In this document: one piece after another, positions 10,541-19,886 of the stretch
How the letters are laid out: every line of letters starts with the position of its first letter
Numbering within the stretch: the first letter of the stretch is position 1
Source of the DNA: Nocardia cyriacigeorgica NBRC 100375
GTDB lineage: Bacteria; Actinomycetota; Actinomycetes; Mycobacteriales; Mycobacteriaceae
Reading direction: 5' to 3'
Length of the DNA: 64,000 nucleotides
Assembly (NCBI RefSeq): GCF_000308555.1
Contig: NZ_BAFY01000214.1
Coordinates: forward strand, 1 to 64,000
Notes under the pieces: model-generated
What the model saw: the letters and a program-made list of their open reading frames with translations, nothing else
Databases searched by the model: none
What the model was told of the DNA's origin: nothing
Position numbers and translations under genes: made by a program

Positions 10541-11782
10541 ATGGGAGCCCGGAACCGCCGCTCGACGCGGGAGACGACCGCGGGCGAGACCACCGGGTCT
10601 CGGTCGGTGCGGCGCAGGCCGCGCGATCGCCGCGCGCAGATCGCCGCCGCGTCGGCCGAGGCGTTCGGATCACTCGGCTACCACGGGGTCAGCATGGAGG
10701 ACATCGCCTCCCGCCTCGACATCAGCTCTACCGCGCTGTACCGGCACTACCCCAGCAAATACGCGCTCTTCCGCGAGGAGACGCTGCGGCTGGGCCGGTT
10801 GAGTGTGGAGGCGGTGCGGCTGCCGGAGGACGCGCGACTGTGGACCGCGCGCGAACGGCTCGAACACGAGCTGGACGCGCTGATCGGCGCCTCCATCGTC
10901 AACCGGCGCAGCGCCGCCCTGCTGCGCTGGCAGCGACGCTACCTCGAACCCGATGACGCCGACCTGCTGCACGAGCAGCTCACGGTGGTCGACAGCGCCC
11001 TGCGCGACACCCTCGGCGAATACCGCCCCGAGCTGGCCGGACGCGACTGCGCGGTGCTGTCGGCGGCGCTGCTGAGCGTGCTCAGCAGCATCGGTGACCA
11101 CCACGTGGCCATTCCGGTGCGCTCATTGACCGAACAGCTCGGCACCGCCTGCCGTGCGCTGGCCGACACCCGGCTACCCGCCCCCGGCGACGACACCGAG
11201 ACCACCACGGCGCGCGAGATCCCGCTGACCTTCAAACACGAACTGCTGCTGGTGCGCGCGGTGGAACTGTTCCACGAACGTGGCTACCCGAATGTGAGTG
11301 TGGAAGACATCGCCACCGCCGCAGGACTGCCCGCCTCCTCGGCGGTCTATCGGTTCTATCGCGGCAAGGGCGATATCCTCGCCGCCGCGTTTCGCCGTGC
11401 GGCCGACCGGGTTTCGGCCGCCATCGGCCCCGCCGTCGCCGGCTCCGACGGACCCGAACAGGCCCTGCACACCCTCATCGACCTGTTCGTCGACGGCTCG
11501 TTCGCCGAACGCGAGCTGACCTTCGTCTACTACGCCGAGATCAGCAATGTGCCCGCCGAGGAACGCACCGTGCTGCGAAACATCCAGCGGCTCAACGTCG
11601 AAGAGTGGGCCAAGCTGCTCACGGCGGTGCGGCCCGAGCTGCCCGCCGCGTCCGCGCGAGTACTCGTACACGCCGCGCTGGCCATGGTGGTCGATCTCGG
11701 GCAGCGGTTCGGTTCGGTGGATCCGGCCTGCTCACGCCGGCGGGTGGCGGCATTGATGCGGCAGGTGCTGTTCGGGCGGTGA
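10541..11782 (+). CDS. Tandem double-TetR regulator, Mce3R-like (copy 2)
   Basis: The 413-residue protein is a close paralogue of the gene before it. The first DNA-binding domain (about residues 26-76, VSMEDIASRLDISSTALYRHY) differs at only a few positions, and the second (about 228-285, VSVEDIATAAGLPASSAVYRFY) is almost the same. The first ligand-binding part is more diverged, so the two may sense different ligands while binding related sites. Unlike copy 1 it has its own AT-rich upstream region (10355-10540) with regulatory-looking repeats. Its 3' end lies 10 nt from the 3' end of the convergent mce operon. No clear ribosome site precedes the ATG; leaderless translation is possible. Confidence 0.87.
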   Translation: MGARNRRSTRETTAGETTGSRSVRRRPRDRRAQIAAASAEAFGSLGYHGVSMEDIASRLDISSTALYRHYPSKYALFREETLRLGRLSVEAVRLPEDARLWTARERLEHELDALIGASIVNRRSAALLRWQRRYLEPDDADLLHEQLTVVDSALRDTLGEYRPELAGRDCAVLSAALLSVLSSIGDHHVAIPVRSLTEQLGTACRALADTRLPAPGDDTETTTAREIPLTFKHELLLVRAVELFHERGYPNVSVEDIATAAGLPASSAVYRFYRGKGDILAAAFRRAADRVSAAIGPAVAGSDGPEQALHTLIDLFVDGSFAERELTFVYYAEISNVPAEERTVLRNIQRLNVEEWAKLLTAVRPELPAASARVLVHAALAMVVDLGQRFGSVDPACSRRRVAALMRQVLFGR

Positions 11783-11792
11783 TCTGCGGCCG

Positions 11793-12710
11793 TCAGGGTT
11801 GCGGTGACGGCGCCAGCGGTGCGTTCATATCGTTGACCAGCCAGCGATCGCCGGTCTTCTCCATCCGCATCACCATCGACAGCTGCCCCGGCGCTGGCTG
11901 CCCCTGGGTGCCGAGGCTGGTGATGGTCTGGCCGATCACCACGATGGCCTCCGCGGAGGTCTGGTCACCGGATTTGATCGCGCACTGCACATCACTGGCC
12001 GCCGAGACGACCTGGCCCTGCGCGAGCACCTCACGCAACTCCTGGCTGGTGGCTTCGAACTGCTGGCGCCAATCGCCGGTGGCGCCGTCGAGCACCGCTC
12101 GGAAGTACGGGTCGAGGTTCTTGGCGTCATAGTTGGCCAGCACGGGTGCGTACGCGCAGGCGGCCTGGCGGGCCTCCTCCTGGGCGGCCAGCACCGCTTC
12201 CTTGTCGCGATCCTGCATGGAGAAGTACAGGGTCGAGGCGGCACAGGCGACCAGCAGTAACGCCACGGCGCACCGGGCCGCGAGGACGCGCATACCGGGG
12301 CGCTGCCCGTCCCGGCGGCCGATCGCCGCGGACAGTCGACGTAGGGGCCGCTTGCGCGATCCGGTGACCGTATCGGCTGTGGTCACCGCCGAATCGACGT
12401 CGCTGTGCGTGGCGTCGGGGGTCTTCGACAGGCTCGGTACGTGCGCGCTCGCACCCCCGGCGGGTGCGACTTGCCTGGCGCCTTGTGAAATCTGCTCACC
12501 GGCCGGCAGATCGGCAGCCACGTCGGGCGCGGCCGAGTCGACGGCCAGCTCAGTCGCGCGGTCCGATTCCTGCGAGGCCGCCGGCTCAGCGGAGCCGCCC
12601 CCGCCCGCGGCCGTATTGGTGCCGCGCGACTTCGGTGCGGCCCGCTCCACGGCAACGCGCAGTTCGTTCACGGCATCCTGGGCGGCAGGGTCGGTGTCGT
12701 TGGTGCTCAT
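11793..12710 (-). CDS. Mce-associated membrane protein (Mam)
   Basis: The 305-residue protein has a low-complexity Ala/Asp/Ser-rich cytoplasmic N-terminus of about 140 residues. One membrane helix follows (about 142-163, VLAARCAVALLLVACAASTL), then an exported C-terminal domain of the Mam type, which resembles the NTF2 fold. Mam proteins are encoded after mce genes in actinobacteria and are thought to stabilise the MCE transporter. It is the last gene of the operon, 12 nt after mceF. Confidence 0.85.
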   Translation of the reverse strand: MSTNDTDPAAQDAVNELRVAVERAAPKSRGTNTAAGGGGSAEPAASQESDRATELAVDSAAPDVAADLPAGEQISQGARQVAPAGGASAHVPSLSKTPDATHSDVDSAVTTADTVTGSRKRPLRRLSAAIGRRDGQRPGMRVLAARCAVALLLVACAASTLYFSMQDRDKEAVLAAQEEARQAACAYAPVLANYDAKNLDPYFRAVLDGATGDWRQQFEATSQELREVLAQGQVVSAASDVQCAIKSGDQTSAEAIVVIGQTITSLGTQGQPAPGQLSMVMRMEKTGDRWLVNDMNAPLAPSPQP

Positions 12711-12722
12711 ACTGTTTCGGTC

Positions 12723-13901
12723 CTATCTGCCGGGGATCGGGCGGGAGAGTTCGTTGCCGGTGGCGCCGGGCGGCGGGCCCGCGGTGTTGTCGGGGACATT
12801 CGGCCGCGGCGCGTTGGCGGAGCCGCGGATCTGCAACGCCGGGTCGCTGGTGATGCAGTAGTTGTAGAGGCGCACCCGGGTGTCGGTGGTCGGGGTGGTC
12901 GGGACGACGGGGATGGTGTCGTATTCGCAAGTCGGGCGCGGCCACGGGTCGACGAGGGTGTGGTAGGCGCCGTCGTGGGCGGGGATGCCGATGGCGGCCG
13001 AGCCTTCGCGCAGCGCGGGGAAGAGCGCGGCGATGGCGGGGGCGCGCAGCTTGGCCGCCTTGGTGATGGCGACGAAGTTGGTGACCAGATTGGTGATCGG
13101 GTCCTCGGTGGCCCGCACGAAGCCGCCGAGGGTTGCCAGCTGATCGGGGGCCAGATCGAGGAAGCGGCGCACCTCCTGATCGGCGGCGGTGAGCTGGTCG
13201 AACAGCGCGCCCGCACCGGTGGTGAGCGTGGTCAGGTCGGGTTGGGCGTGCGATGTGGTCTCGGCGATGACGCCGAGATTCTCGATCAACTGCCGGGTCT
13301 GCGGCAGCAGATCGCTGAGCCCGGCCATGGCCCGGCTGATCCCGGAAATCATGTTGCGCAACCGATCCGGACCGCCGGCCAGCGCCTTGTCGAGCTCGTC
13401 GACGATGACGGTGAGCCGCTCCGGATTCAGCCCGCCGATCAAGCCGCTGACGTTGGTCAGCACCGACTGCACCGACACCGGCGTCGAGGTATGCGCCACG
13501 TCCACCACCGCGCCGTCCTGCAAATAAGGACCGGAATCGGCATCGGGCCGGAAGTCGAGGTACTGCTCACCCGCCGCCGACAACCGGCCCACGGCGACGG
13601 TGCCGCCCACCGGAATCTTGGCCGACGAATCGATCTGGGCCACCGCCGCGATGCCGGTCTCGGTAACCCGAACATCACTCACCCGGCCGACCCGGGTACC
13701 ACGGAAGGTGACATCGTTGCCCGGCAGCAGACCGCCGGAACCACGCAGCTCGACGGTCACCGCATAGCTGTTGGGCAGCGGTTTGATCCGCAGCACCTCC
13801 GCACCGAGATACCAGGACCCGAGCACGAGGATCACCACGAGCCCGAGGTTCGCGACCGCGACGCGACGGCGAACCAGGTAATTCCACAGCGGGATGTTCA
13901 C
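12723..13901 (-). CDS. mceF: MCE-family protein MceF
   Basis: This 392-residue protein has an N-terminal membrane anchor (about residues 14-33, AVANLGLVVILVLGSWYLG). The MCE domain follows (GNDVTFRGTRVGRVSDV...ISAAGEQYLDFRP region), then a long helical region and a short Pro-rich end. Starting at a GTG that overlaps the mceE stop, it is the sixth MCE subunit. The six subunits are expected to form a hexameric tunnel carrying lipids from the outer envelope to the YrbE permease. The exported substrate side cannot be told from sequence. Confidence 0.92.
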   Translation of the reverse strand: MNIPLWNYLVRRRVAVANLGLVVILVLGSWYLGAEVLRIKPLPNSYAVTVELRGSGGLLPGNDVTFRGTRVGRVSDVRVTETGIAAVAQIDSSAKIPVGGTVAVGRLSAAGEQYLDFRPDADSGPYLQDGAVVDVAHTSTPVSVQSVLTNVSGLIGGLNPERLTVIVDELDKALAGGPDRLRNMISGISRAMAGLSDLLPQTRQLIENLGVIAETTSHAQPDLTTLTTGAGALFDQLTAADQEVRRFLDLAPDQLATLGGFVRATEDPITNLVTNFVAITKAAKLRAPAIAALFPALREGSAAIGIPAHDGAYHTLVDPWPRPTCEYDTIPVVPTTPTTDTRVRLYNYCITSDPALQIRGSANAPRPNVPDNTAGPPPGATGNELSRPIPGR

Positions 13902-15064
13902 CGCTCACCACCTTGCGGGGCCGGGTGCGGCGCGGGCGCCTGCTGCCCTGGCCCCGGTTGAGGCGGGCTGGTGACCCGGCCGATCACCTTCTGAATCACC
14001 TGCGCGAGGCTGCCGATGAACGCGGGCACGTCGCCGACCTCGGGCAGCCGGCTGCCGGTCGGGTCGGTCAACGCGCCGACACTGAGGTAAGACACGGTTG
14101 CCGCGACGGCCAGTGTCGGCCCCTCGAGGGTGGCCTCGAGCGAGGGATAGATCGAATGGAATCGCTCGAGCAGTTGCCCGAGATCACCACCCATCTGGGT
14201 GAAGCCCGACATCAGCCGCTGGATGCTGTCGAACAGGCTGACGAAATCCTCGCCGGTGGTGTTGGTGAAATCGCCGAGCGCGGCCATGGTGACCGAGACC
14301 TTGTTGATCAGCGCGGAGATATCGCGATTGTTCTCGGCCACCAGCCCGAGCAGCCCAGGGAAGGTATCGGCCGCCTGCCCCAATTCCGCCTTGCGCGCGG
14401 CGAGTTCACCGGTCAGCACATTCACCCCGGACAGCACACTGTCGATATCGCCGGTGCGGGCATTGAGCGCGGCGAGCACACTGGTGAGCTCGGTGATCAT
14501 GTGCGCCAGCTGGGGCGCGCGGCCGCCGAACATCGAATCCATCTGCGCGGTGATCTCGGCGGCCTGATTGAGCCCGCCGCCGTTGATCAGCATCGACACC
14601 GACACCATGAGCTCTTCCACCGAGGCACCGGCGCCGGTGTGATCGGTGCTGATGATGTCGCCGGGTTGCAGCAGTTCGGTGTCGGGAGAGGCCGGTGGCA
14701 GCGTCATCGCGATGAAGATGTCGCCGAGCGGGGTGGCCTGGCGCAATTCGGCGGTGGTGCCACGTGGCAGCTTGATGTCCTCGCGAATCAGCATTTCCAC
14801 GTCGGCGATGAAATTCGTGGTGGAGATATCGGTGACGACGCCGATATCGGTGCCGCCGATCTTCACGTGCGCGCGGTCGGGCAGGTTCAGCGCATCGCGG
14901 AAGGCGGCGCGGATGGTGTAGCCGGGGCCGCCGATACCGGGTTTGGGCATCGGCACGTTCTCCACCGTGATGCCGCAGCCGGTGGCCGCACCCACGGTGA
15001 GGATCACCGCGCACGCGCCGAGTGCCCTGCGGATCAGCACTGTCCTGCGAATCATCACTCTCAT
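13898..15064 (-). CDS. mceE: MCE-family lipoprotein MceE
   Basis: The 388-residue protein begins with Arg-rich residues, a hydrophobic signal segment and GAATGC, so Cys30 is the probable lipidated residue. The lipobox is relaxed, with Ala at -3. The VPMPKPGIGGPGY segment just after it and the MCE domain (HVKIGGTDIGVVTDI) are typical of MceE/Lpr proteins. The gene overlaps both neighbours: ATG 15064 with the mceD stop and its own stop with the mceF GTG. Confidence 0.92.
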   Translation of the reverse strand: MRVMIRRTVLIRRALGACAVILTVGAATGCGITVENVPMPKPGIGGPGYTIRAAFRDALNLPDRAHVKIGGTDIGVVTDISTTNFIADVEMLIREDIKLPRGTTAELRQATPLGDIFIAMTLPPASPDTELLQPGDIISTDHTGAGASVEELMVSVSMLINGGGLNQAAEITAQMDSMFGGRAPQLAHMITELTSVLAALNARTGDIDSVLSGVNVLTGELAARKAELGQAADTFPGLLGLVAENNRDISALINKVSVTMAALGDFTNTTGEDFVSLFDSIQRLMSGFTQMGGDLGQLLERFHSIYPSLEATLEGPTLAVAATVSYLSVGALTDPTGSRLPEVGDVPAFIGSLAQVIQKVIGRVTSPPQPGPGQQAPAPHPAPQGGER

Positions 15065-16161
15065 TTCGTGAGTCCGAGCAATGCGGCGGTCAGCCCGAAA
15101 TCGGGACCGAAGTCCTGGATCTTGCCGGTGCGGCAGCCGTCGGAGCGCATCTGCACGCGTTCACAGAACAGCGAGAGCACCTCACCGTCGAGCACCGCCT
15201 TGTCCAGCAGGCCGTGCAAACGCAGCGCCCGGTGTTCGCGGCTGACGGCGTTGGAGAAGTTCTCGAAGAACAGCGGTGCGACGTCGACCAACTCGGTGAG
15301 GCCGCGCGCGTTGGCGCGCATCTGGGCGGTGATGGTGGTGAACCGCTGCAACGCACCTGCCAGCTGATCGGAATTCTGCCCGACCACCGAGGAGGTGTTG
15401 TTGACGAAATCGTTGAGCTGGGTCAGCACCGCCTGCAGGCCTGGTGACTGCTCGCCCATCAACTGCACCAGTTCGGTGAGCCTGCCGCTGAAATCGCGGA
15501 CGGTCTGATCGTTGGTGGCGATGATCTGGGTGATCTCGTTGAGTTTGATGATGGTGTTGGCGATCTGGTCCTTGTTGGCGAAGGACACCTCGAACGCCGA
15601 TGACAAGGCGTCCAGGGTGGCGCGCAGCCGGTCGCCATTGCCTTCCAGCAGCGGGAACAGGACCCGGCTCGCCATCGGGCCCTGCGCGTTATCGCCCTTG
15701 AGCGCGGCGCCGAGCTGATCGAAGTTCTCCAGAATCCGGTCCAGTTCCACCGGCACCCGGGTGCGGGCCAGCGGAATATGGGCGCCGTCGGCCAGCAACG
15801 GGCCCTCGCCGGAATACGCAGGAGCCAATTCGACGTGCCGGTTGGTAATCAGCTGCGGCGAAATGAGCGCGGCCATCGCGTTTTCGGGAACCTTGACGTC
15901 TTTGTCGATGGTCATGGTGACCTGGACGTAGCTGCCCTTGGCCGTCACCGTCTCCACCCGGCCGACGGGGACACCGAGAATCGCCACCTCATTGCCCGCG
16001 TACAGGCCGGCGACGTTCTCGAAATCGGCGCTGATGCGCAGATGTTCGCCGAGATACTGATCGGGCAGTGCGCTGATGCTCTCCGGCAGCAGCGCACAAC
16101 CGGCTGCCAAGGTCGCCGCGACACACAGTGCCGCCGTGCGCACGATCGTGCGAATTCTCAT
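15061..16161 (-). CDS. mceD: MCE-family protein MceD with a lipoprotein signal
   Basis: The 366-residue protein carries the MCE domain (GNEVAILGVPVGRVETV) and the MceD-type continuation (IPLARTRVPVELDRILENFDQL). Its N-terminus reads as a lipoprotein signal: MRIRTIVRTAALCV then ATLAAGC, so Cys22 would be lipidated. Canonical MceD proteins, such as Mce1D, are anchored by a membrane helix instead. The start at 16161 overlaps the mceC stop and follows the operon pattern; an earlier start in the open frame would bury the signal peptide. Confidence 0.88.
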   Translation of the reverse strand: MRIRTIVRTAALCVAATLAAGCALLPESISALPDQYLGEHLRISADFENVAGLYAGNEVAILGVPVGRVETVTAKGSYVQVTMTIDKDVKVPENAMAALISPQLITNRHVELAPAYSGEGPLLADGAHIPLARTRVPVELDRILENFDQLGAALKGDNAQGPMASRVLFPLLEGNGDRLRATLDALSSAFEVSFANKDQIANTIIKLNEITQIIATNDQTVRDFSGRLTELVQLMGEQSPGLQAVLTQLNDFVNNTSSVVGQNSDQLAGALQRFTTITAQMRANARGLTELVDVAPLFFENFSNAVSREHRALRLHGLLDKAVLDGEVLSLFCERVQMRSDGCRTGKIQDFGPDFGLTAALLGLTK

Positions 16162-17171
16162 GAGCTGCACCCCTGAACGGCCTGAGCGAAACACAACCAG
16201 TTGTCCGGCAGGAACCACGGCGCCCAGACATCGCCGTAGGGGCCGTTGCCGAGGGCATTGTTGAACTGGCGCAGCGCGACCGGCATGATTTCGTAGAGCC
16301 GGTCCAGGTTGTCCCGGTTCTTCTCCAAGCCCTGGGTCATGGTGTTGAGGTTCTGGATCAACGGACCGAGCTGATCGTTGTTCTCGATACCCATCTCGCG
16401 CAGCAGCGCCGACAGTGCGGCCACGTTGTCGAGCAATTGGCGCAGCAGGTTCTGCCGCAGCGCCACCGCGTTTCCGATCGCTTCACCGCGAGTCAGCAGC
16501 AACAGCACACTGTTCTGATTGTCGGCGGCCAATTGCGAGACCTGATCCAGGCCCTTCAACAGCACATCGACCTCGTCACGGCGATCGTTGATCACCTTGG
16601 CCAGCGCACCGATACTGTCGAGCGCGGTGATCGCCAGCTCCGGTGAATCGCCCATCTGCTGGTCGAACAGATCCAGCGCCGTGCGCAGCTTCTCCGGATC
16701 GATCCGCTCGATGCGTTCGAACGAGGATTTGTATTTCGGATCCTGGATCACTTTACCCAGGTTGTAGGGCACCGAGGTGTTCTCGATCGGAATCCGATTG
16801 TCCGGAAGCCCTTTACCGTCCCCTGGGGTGAGCTCGATATGCAGCCGGCCGAGAATGGTCGACATCTTGATCGCGGCGCGGGCATCCGGTCCCAGCCGCA
16901 TATCGCGGCGGATCCGCACGTCGACGACCACCTTGTCGTCGACCAACCGCACCGCCCGCACCGCGCCGACCTCGATACCCGACACATCCACCGTAGCCCC
17001 CGGCCGCAGACCGGCCGCCTGCGCGAACTCCACCTGAATGGTTGTGTCCGACAGCCGCGCCTGCGAAATCACACTGGAGCCGACCAGCAGCAACACCACC
17101 GCGGCGGCAGCGCCGACCCCCAGCCACAGGAAGCGGTTCGAGGAATACTTCGGCAGTCGTATTCGTGCCAT
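16158..17171 (-). CDS. mceC: MCE-family protein MceC
   Basis: The 337-residue protein has a membrane helix at about residues 14-36 (FLWLGVGAAAAVVLLLVGSS). The MCE domain follows (GATVDVSGIEVGAVRAVRL...STILGRLHIELTPG), then a helical region. ATG 17171 overlaps the mceB stop. It lacks the long Pro-rich tail seen in Mce1C and ends in a short segment with two cysteines (WLCFAQAVQGCSS). Confidence 0.9.
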   Translation of the reverse strand: MARIRLPKYSSNRFLWLGVGAAAAVVLLLVGSSVISQARLSDTTIQVEFAQAAGLRPGATVDVSGIEVGAVRAVRLVDDKVVVDVRIRRDMRLGPDARAAIKMSTILGRLHIELTPGDGKGLPDNRIPIENTSVPYNLGKVIQDPKYKSSFERIERIDPEKLRTALDLFDQQMGDSPELAITALDSIGALAKVINDRRDEVDVLLKGLDQVSQLAADNQNSVLLLLTRGEAIGNAVALRQNLLRQLLDNVAALSALLREMGIENNDQLGPLIQNLNTMTQGLEKNRDNLDRLYEIMPVALRQFNNALGNGPYGDVWAPWFLPDNWLCFAQAVQGCSS

Positions 17172-18193
17172 CACCGGCACACCTCCGATTGGGATTCGCC
17201 GCCGACCTGCGAGAACAGCCCCGGCGGCAGCAGCACGCCCCACAGCGACACATCCAGGCGGCAGATATAGGCATTGGCGTAGGCGCCGTAGCTGGTGAAA
17301 CGGGCCAGGCCATTGAGCACATTCGGCAGCTCGATCGCCGCCTGATCCAGTGCGGCACCATTGAGCAGCAACAGCGCCACACCGCTGGTGGCCATATTCT
17401 GCGCCCGCGCGATATCCGGTGTGACCTGCGTGATCAGCCCGACCAGCGCATCGGTGGAGGTCGCCACCTGATCGACCGAACTCTTCAGCGTTTCGCCCTC
17501 TGAATACAGCGCCTCCACCAGCGACCTGGCCTGGGTGATGAGCGTTTCCAATTCCTTGCTGCGATTGGCCAGACCGGCGATCACACTGCTCAGATTGGTG
17601 ATCACCTGCCCGAGGATCTCGTCGCGCTCGCCGAAGGTGGTGGCCAGCTCGGCCGCCTGGGTGATCAGCGCACTCAACGACACACCGTCGCCCTGAAGCG
17701 CCTGGATCAACGTTTCCGACAGCGAATTGACCTGATCCGGTTGCAGCACGGAAAACAGCGGCTCGAACCCCGACAGCAGCGCCGACACGTCGAACGACGG
17801 TTCGGTGCGTTCGAGCGGAATATGGCTGCCCGGTGCGAGTACCGTGCCGTCGCCTTCGCCGGGAATCAGCGCGATATAGCGCTGGCCGATCAGATTCTGA
17901 TACCGCACAAGGGCTTTGGTGGTGGTGGTCAGCCGCTGCCGGTCCTGGATGCGGAATTCCAGCCGCGCCTTGTAGTCGTCGTCGAAGTCGATACTGTCGA
18001 CCCGGCCCACCCGCACCCCGGCCATGCGTACGTCGTCACCGACGCGCACGCCGAGTACATCGGAGAACGTCGCCGAATAGCTGTGCGTACCGCCGGGCAC
18101 CGACCGCTGCAAGGTCGACCAGATGGTGTAGGTCAGCACCATCGCCAGCACCGCGAACAGGCTGAACCCGATCAGCGCCTTACCCGACCTCAT
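17171..18193 (-). CDS. mceB: MCE-family protein MceB
   Basis: The 340-residue protein has one N-terminal membrane helix (about residues 6-25, ALIGFSLFAVLAMVLTYTIW). The MCE domain reads GDDVRMAGVRVGRVDSIDF...NLIGQRYIALIPG, and a helical region with a C-terminal Cys pair (YICRLDVS...SEVCR) follows. The end and the start both overlap their neighbours by the TGATG arrangement. Membership of the MCE hexamer is inferred from family and position. Confidence 0.92.
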   Translation of the reverse strand: MRSGKALIGFSLFAVLAMVLTYTIWSTLQRSVPGGTHSYSATFSDVLGVRVGDDVRMAGVRVGRVDSIDFDDDYKARLEFRIQDRQRLTTTTKALVRYQNLIGQRYIALIPGEGDGTVLAPGSHIPLERTEPSFDVSALLSGFEPLFSVLQPDQVNSLSETLIQALQGDGVSLSALITQAAELATTFGERDEILGQVITNLSSVIAGLANRSKELETLITQARSLVEALYSEGETLKSSVDQVATSTDALVGLITQVTPDIARAQNMATSGVALLLLNGAALDQAAIELPNVLNGLARFTSYGAYANAYICRLDVSLWGVLLPPGLFSQVGGESQSEVCR

Positions 18194-19881
18194 GCGTGGA
18201 CCTCCACGGATCCACCGGCCAGCAGCGGCGTGAGCAGTAGCAACTGCGCGGCAGTGGGCTTACCGCCGACGATCTCGGCGACCGCCGCGTGGCCGCGCAC
18301 CGTCGTCACCGGGCGAGCGCCCGATGCGGGGAGCGGGACCATGCGCTGAGGTCCGGCCGGGCCCGAGGCGGCAGCCTGGTTCGCGCTTGCCGAGGCCGAT
18401 CGGCCAGTAGCAGCCGGGGCAACACCATTCGGTGCGGTGCCCGGCGTTGTCCCGCCGTTGGGCGCGGAATCAGCAGGTCCAGGCGTCGATCCTGCCGAGC
18501 CGGGCACACCGGCCGCAGGCGTCGAACCGGCAGGTCCGGGCGCACTACCCGCAGCTCCGGGCGCACTGCTCGCCGGGCCGGGCACGCCGGCAGCGGGCGC
18601 GGCACCGCCAATTCCGGGCGGGCCGGGTAACGGCGCTGTGATCCCGGGAATCGCCGGCAGTCCGGGAATGAACGGCAGGCCGGGGACGGCCGGAGCGCCG
18701 GGGTGCGCGGGCGCCGGGGCAACCCCTGGCACCGGGATCACCGCCGGGGCCGAGCCCGCCGAATCGAGTCGCCGCGGCAGCATCTGCGGTGGATACTCCT
18801 GCGGTGGCGCCACTGTCGGCACCGACGGCCCACCGCAGCGTGGGCCGGTCATCTCGCCGTAGCGCGGGCAATCCTCGGCCGTGTACTGCTGGAAGGGGGT
18901 GAACGAGACGTCCAATTTCCACACCATCTGTTTGCGTGGACCGAAACGGAACACCGACTGCATCTTTTCCAGGGTCGCGTTGAGGTTGGCCGCGGTGTAC
19001 GGGATGGCGTCGGGGTCGCGGGCCAGCGAGCCGAACAGTTCGTCCAGGCCGGGCACCAATTCCTTGGCCGCGTTCGGGTTACCCGCGAACAGGCTGTTCA
19101 CCGAGTCCACGGCACCACTGGCATTGGCAAGCAGGGCGATGAGCTCGTCGCGGCGCTCGGTGAGTGTGCGCGCGGTCGTCACCGATTCCGCCAGCACCCC
19201 GACCAGCTCCGGCGCCGACTGGCTCAGCGCGGTGGTGGCGCGGCCGAGATCGCCGAGCAGCTCGCCCACTCCGTCGATGGCACGCACCTGCGTGATCCAG
19301 TTGTCGAGCCGTTCGATGGTGGAGCCGGGGACGCGAGCTCCGGGATCGAGGGCCGCGGAGAAGGTCGCCAGCACCCGGCCCAGCTTTTCGGGCTGGATAT
19401 TGTCCAGGACGTCGCGCAGCACCGTCAGTGTGGTCTGCAACTGGACGGTGCCCACGCTGGTGTCTTCGGCGATGGTCGAACCCGCGTGCAGCACACCCTC
19501 GGACGGGCCGTTGTCGACCAGTTCGATCGCGGTGACGCCGAACAGGTTGTTGGGAATCACTCGCGCCGTCACGTTGTCCGGGATGGTCTCGGCCACAGCG
19601 GGTTTCAGGTCAACGAACACTTCCTGGCGCTGCCCGGCCGCCACCACGTCGACCGCACTGACCGCGCCGACCACCATGCCGCGGAACTTCACGTCCGCGC
19701 GGGCAGGCAGCCCGTCGCCGGTACTGGTGAGGGTGACGGTGACCGGCACCTTGGCCTCGAAGTAGCCGGTGTAGCGCAGGGCGAGCAGGCTCAGCAGCAA
19801 CACCATGGTGGCCAGCACCGCGAGCCCGGACAAGGTCAGCTGACGCGCGGTGGGCCCACGCCCACTGGGATCCAGAATCAT
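18190..19881 (-). CDS. mceA: MCE-family protein MceA with an extended Pro/Ala/Gly-rich tail
   Basis: The 563-residue protein starts with a membrane helix (about residues 16-36) and an MCE domain (DVKFRGMVVGAVSAVDV...NNLFGVTAIELVDNG). The helical region closes with the MceA-type cysteine segment YTAEDCPRYGEMTGPRC, near residue 345. About 200 further residues are a low-complexity tail of repeated PG/PA/GS units, ending in a short hydrophobic stretch (QLLLLTPLLAGG). MceA proteins are usually well under 500 residues. The frame is open far upstream through the yrbE genes, but ATG 19881, 5 nt after the yrbEB stop, fits the family start. Confidence 0.92.
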   Translation of the reverse strand: MILDPSGRGPTARQLTLSGLAVLATMVLLLSLLALRYTGYFEAKVPVTVTLTSTGDGLPARADVKFRGMVVGAVSAVDVVAAGQRQEVFVDLKPAVAETIPDNVTARVIPNNLFGVTAIELVDNGPSEGVLHAGSTIAEDTSVGTVQLQTTLTVLRDVLDNIQPEKLGRVLATFSAALDPGARVPGSTIERLDNWITQVRAIDGVGELLGDLGRATTALSQSAPELVGVLAESVTTARTLTERRDELIALLANASGAVDSVNSLFAGNPNAAKELVPGLDELFGSLARDPDAIPYTAANLNATLEKMQSVFRFGPRKQMVWKLDVSFTPFQQYTAEDCPRYGEMTGPRCGGPSVPTVAPPQEYPPQMLPRRLDSAGSAPAVIPVPGVAPAPAHPGAPAVPGLPFIPGLPAIPGITAPLPGPPGIGGAAPAAGVPGPASSAPGAAGSAPGPAGSTPAAGVPGSAGSTPGPADSAPNGGTTPGTAPNGVAPAATGRSASASANQAAASGPAGPQRMVPLPASGARPVTTVRGHAAVAEIVGGKPTAAQLLLLTPLLAGGSVEVHA

Positions 19882-19886
19882 CGCCG

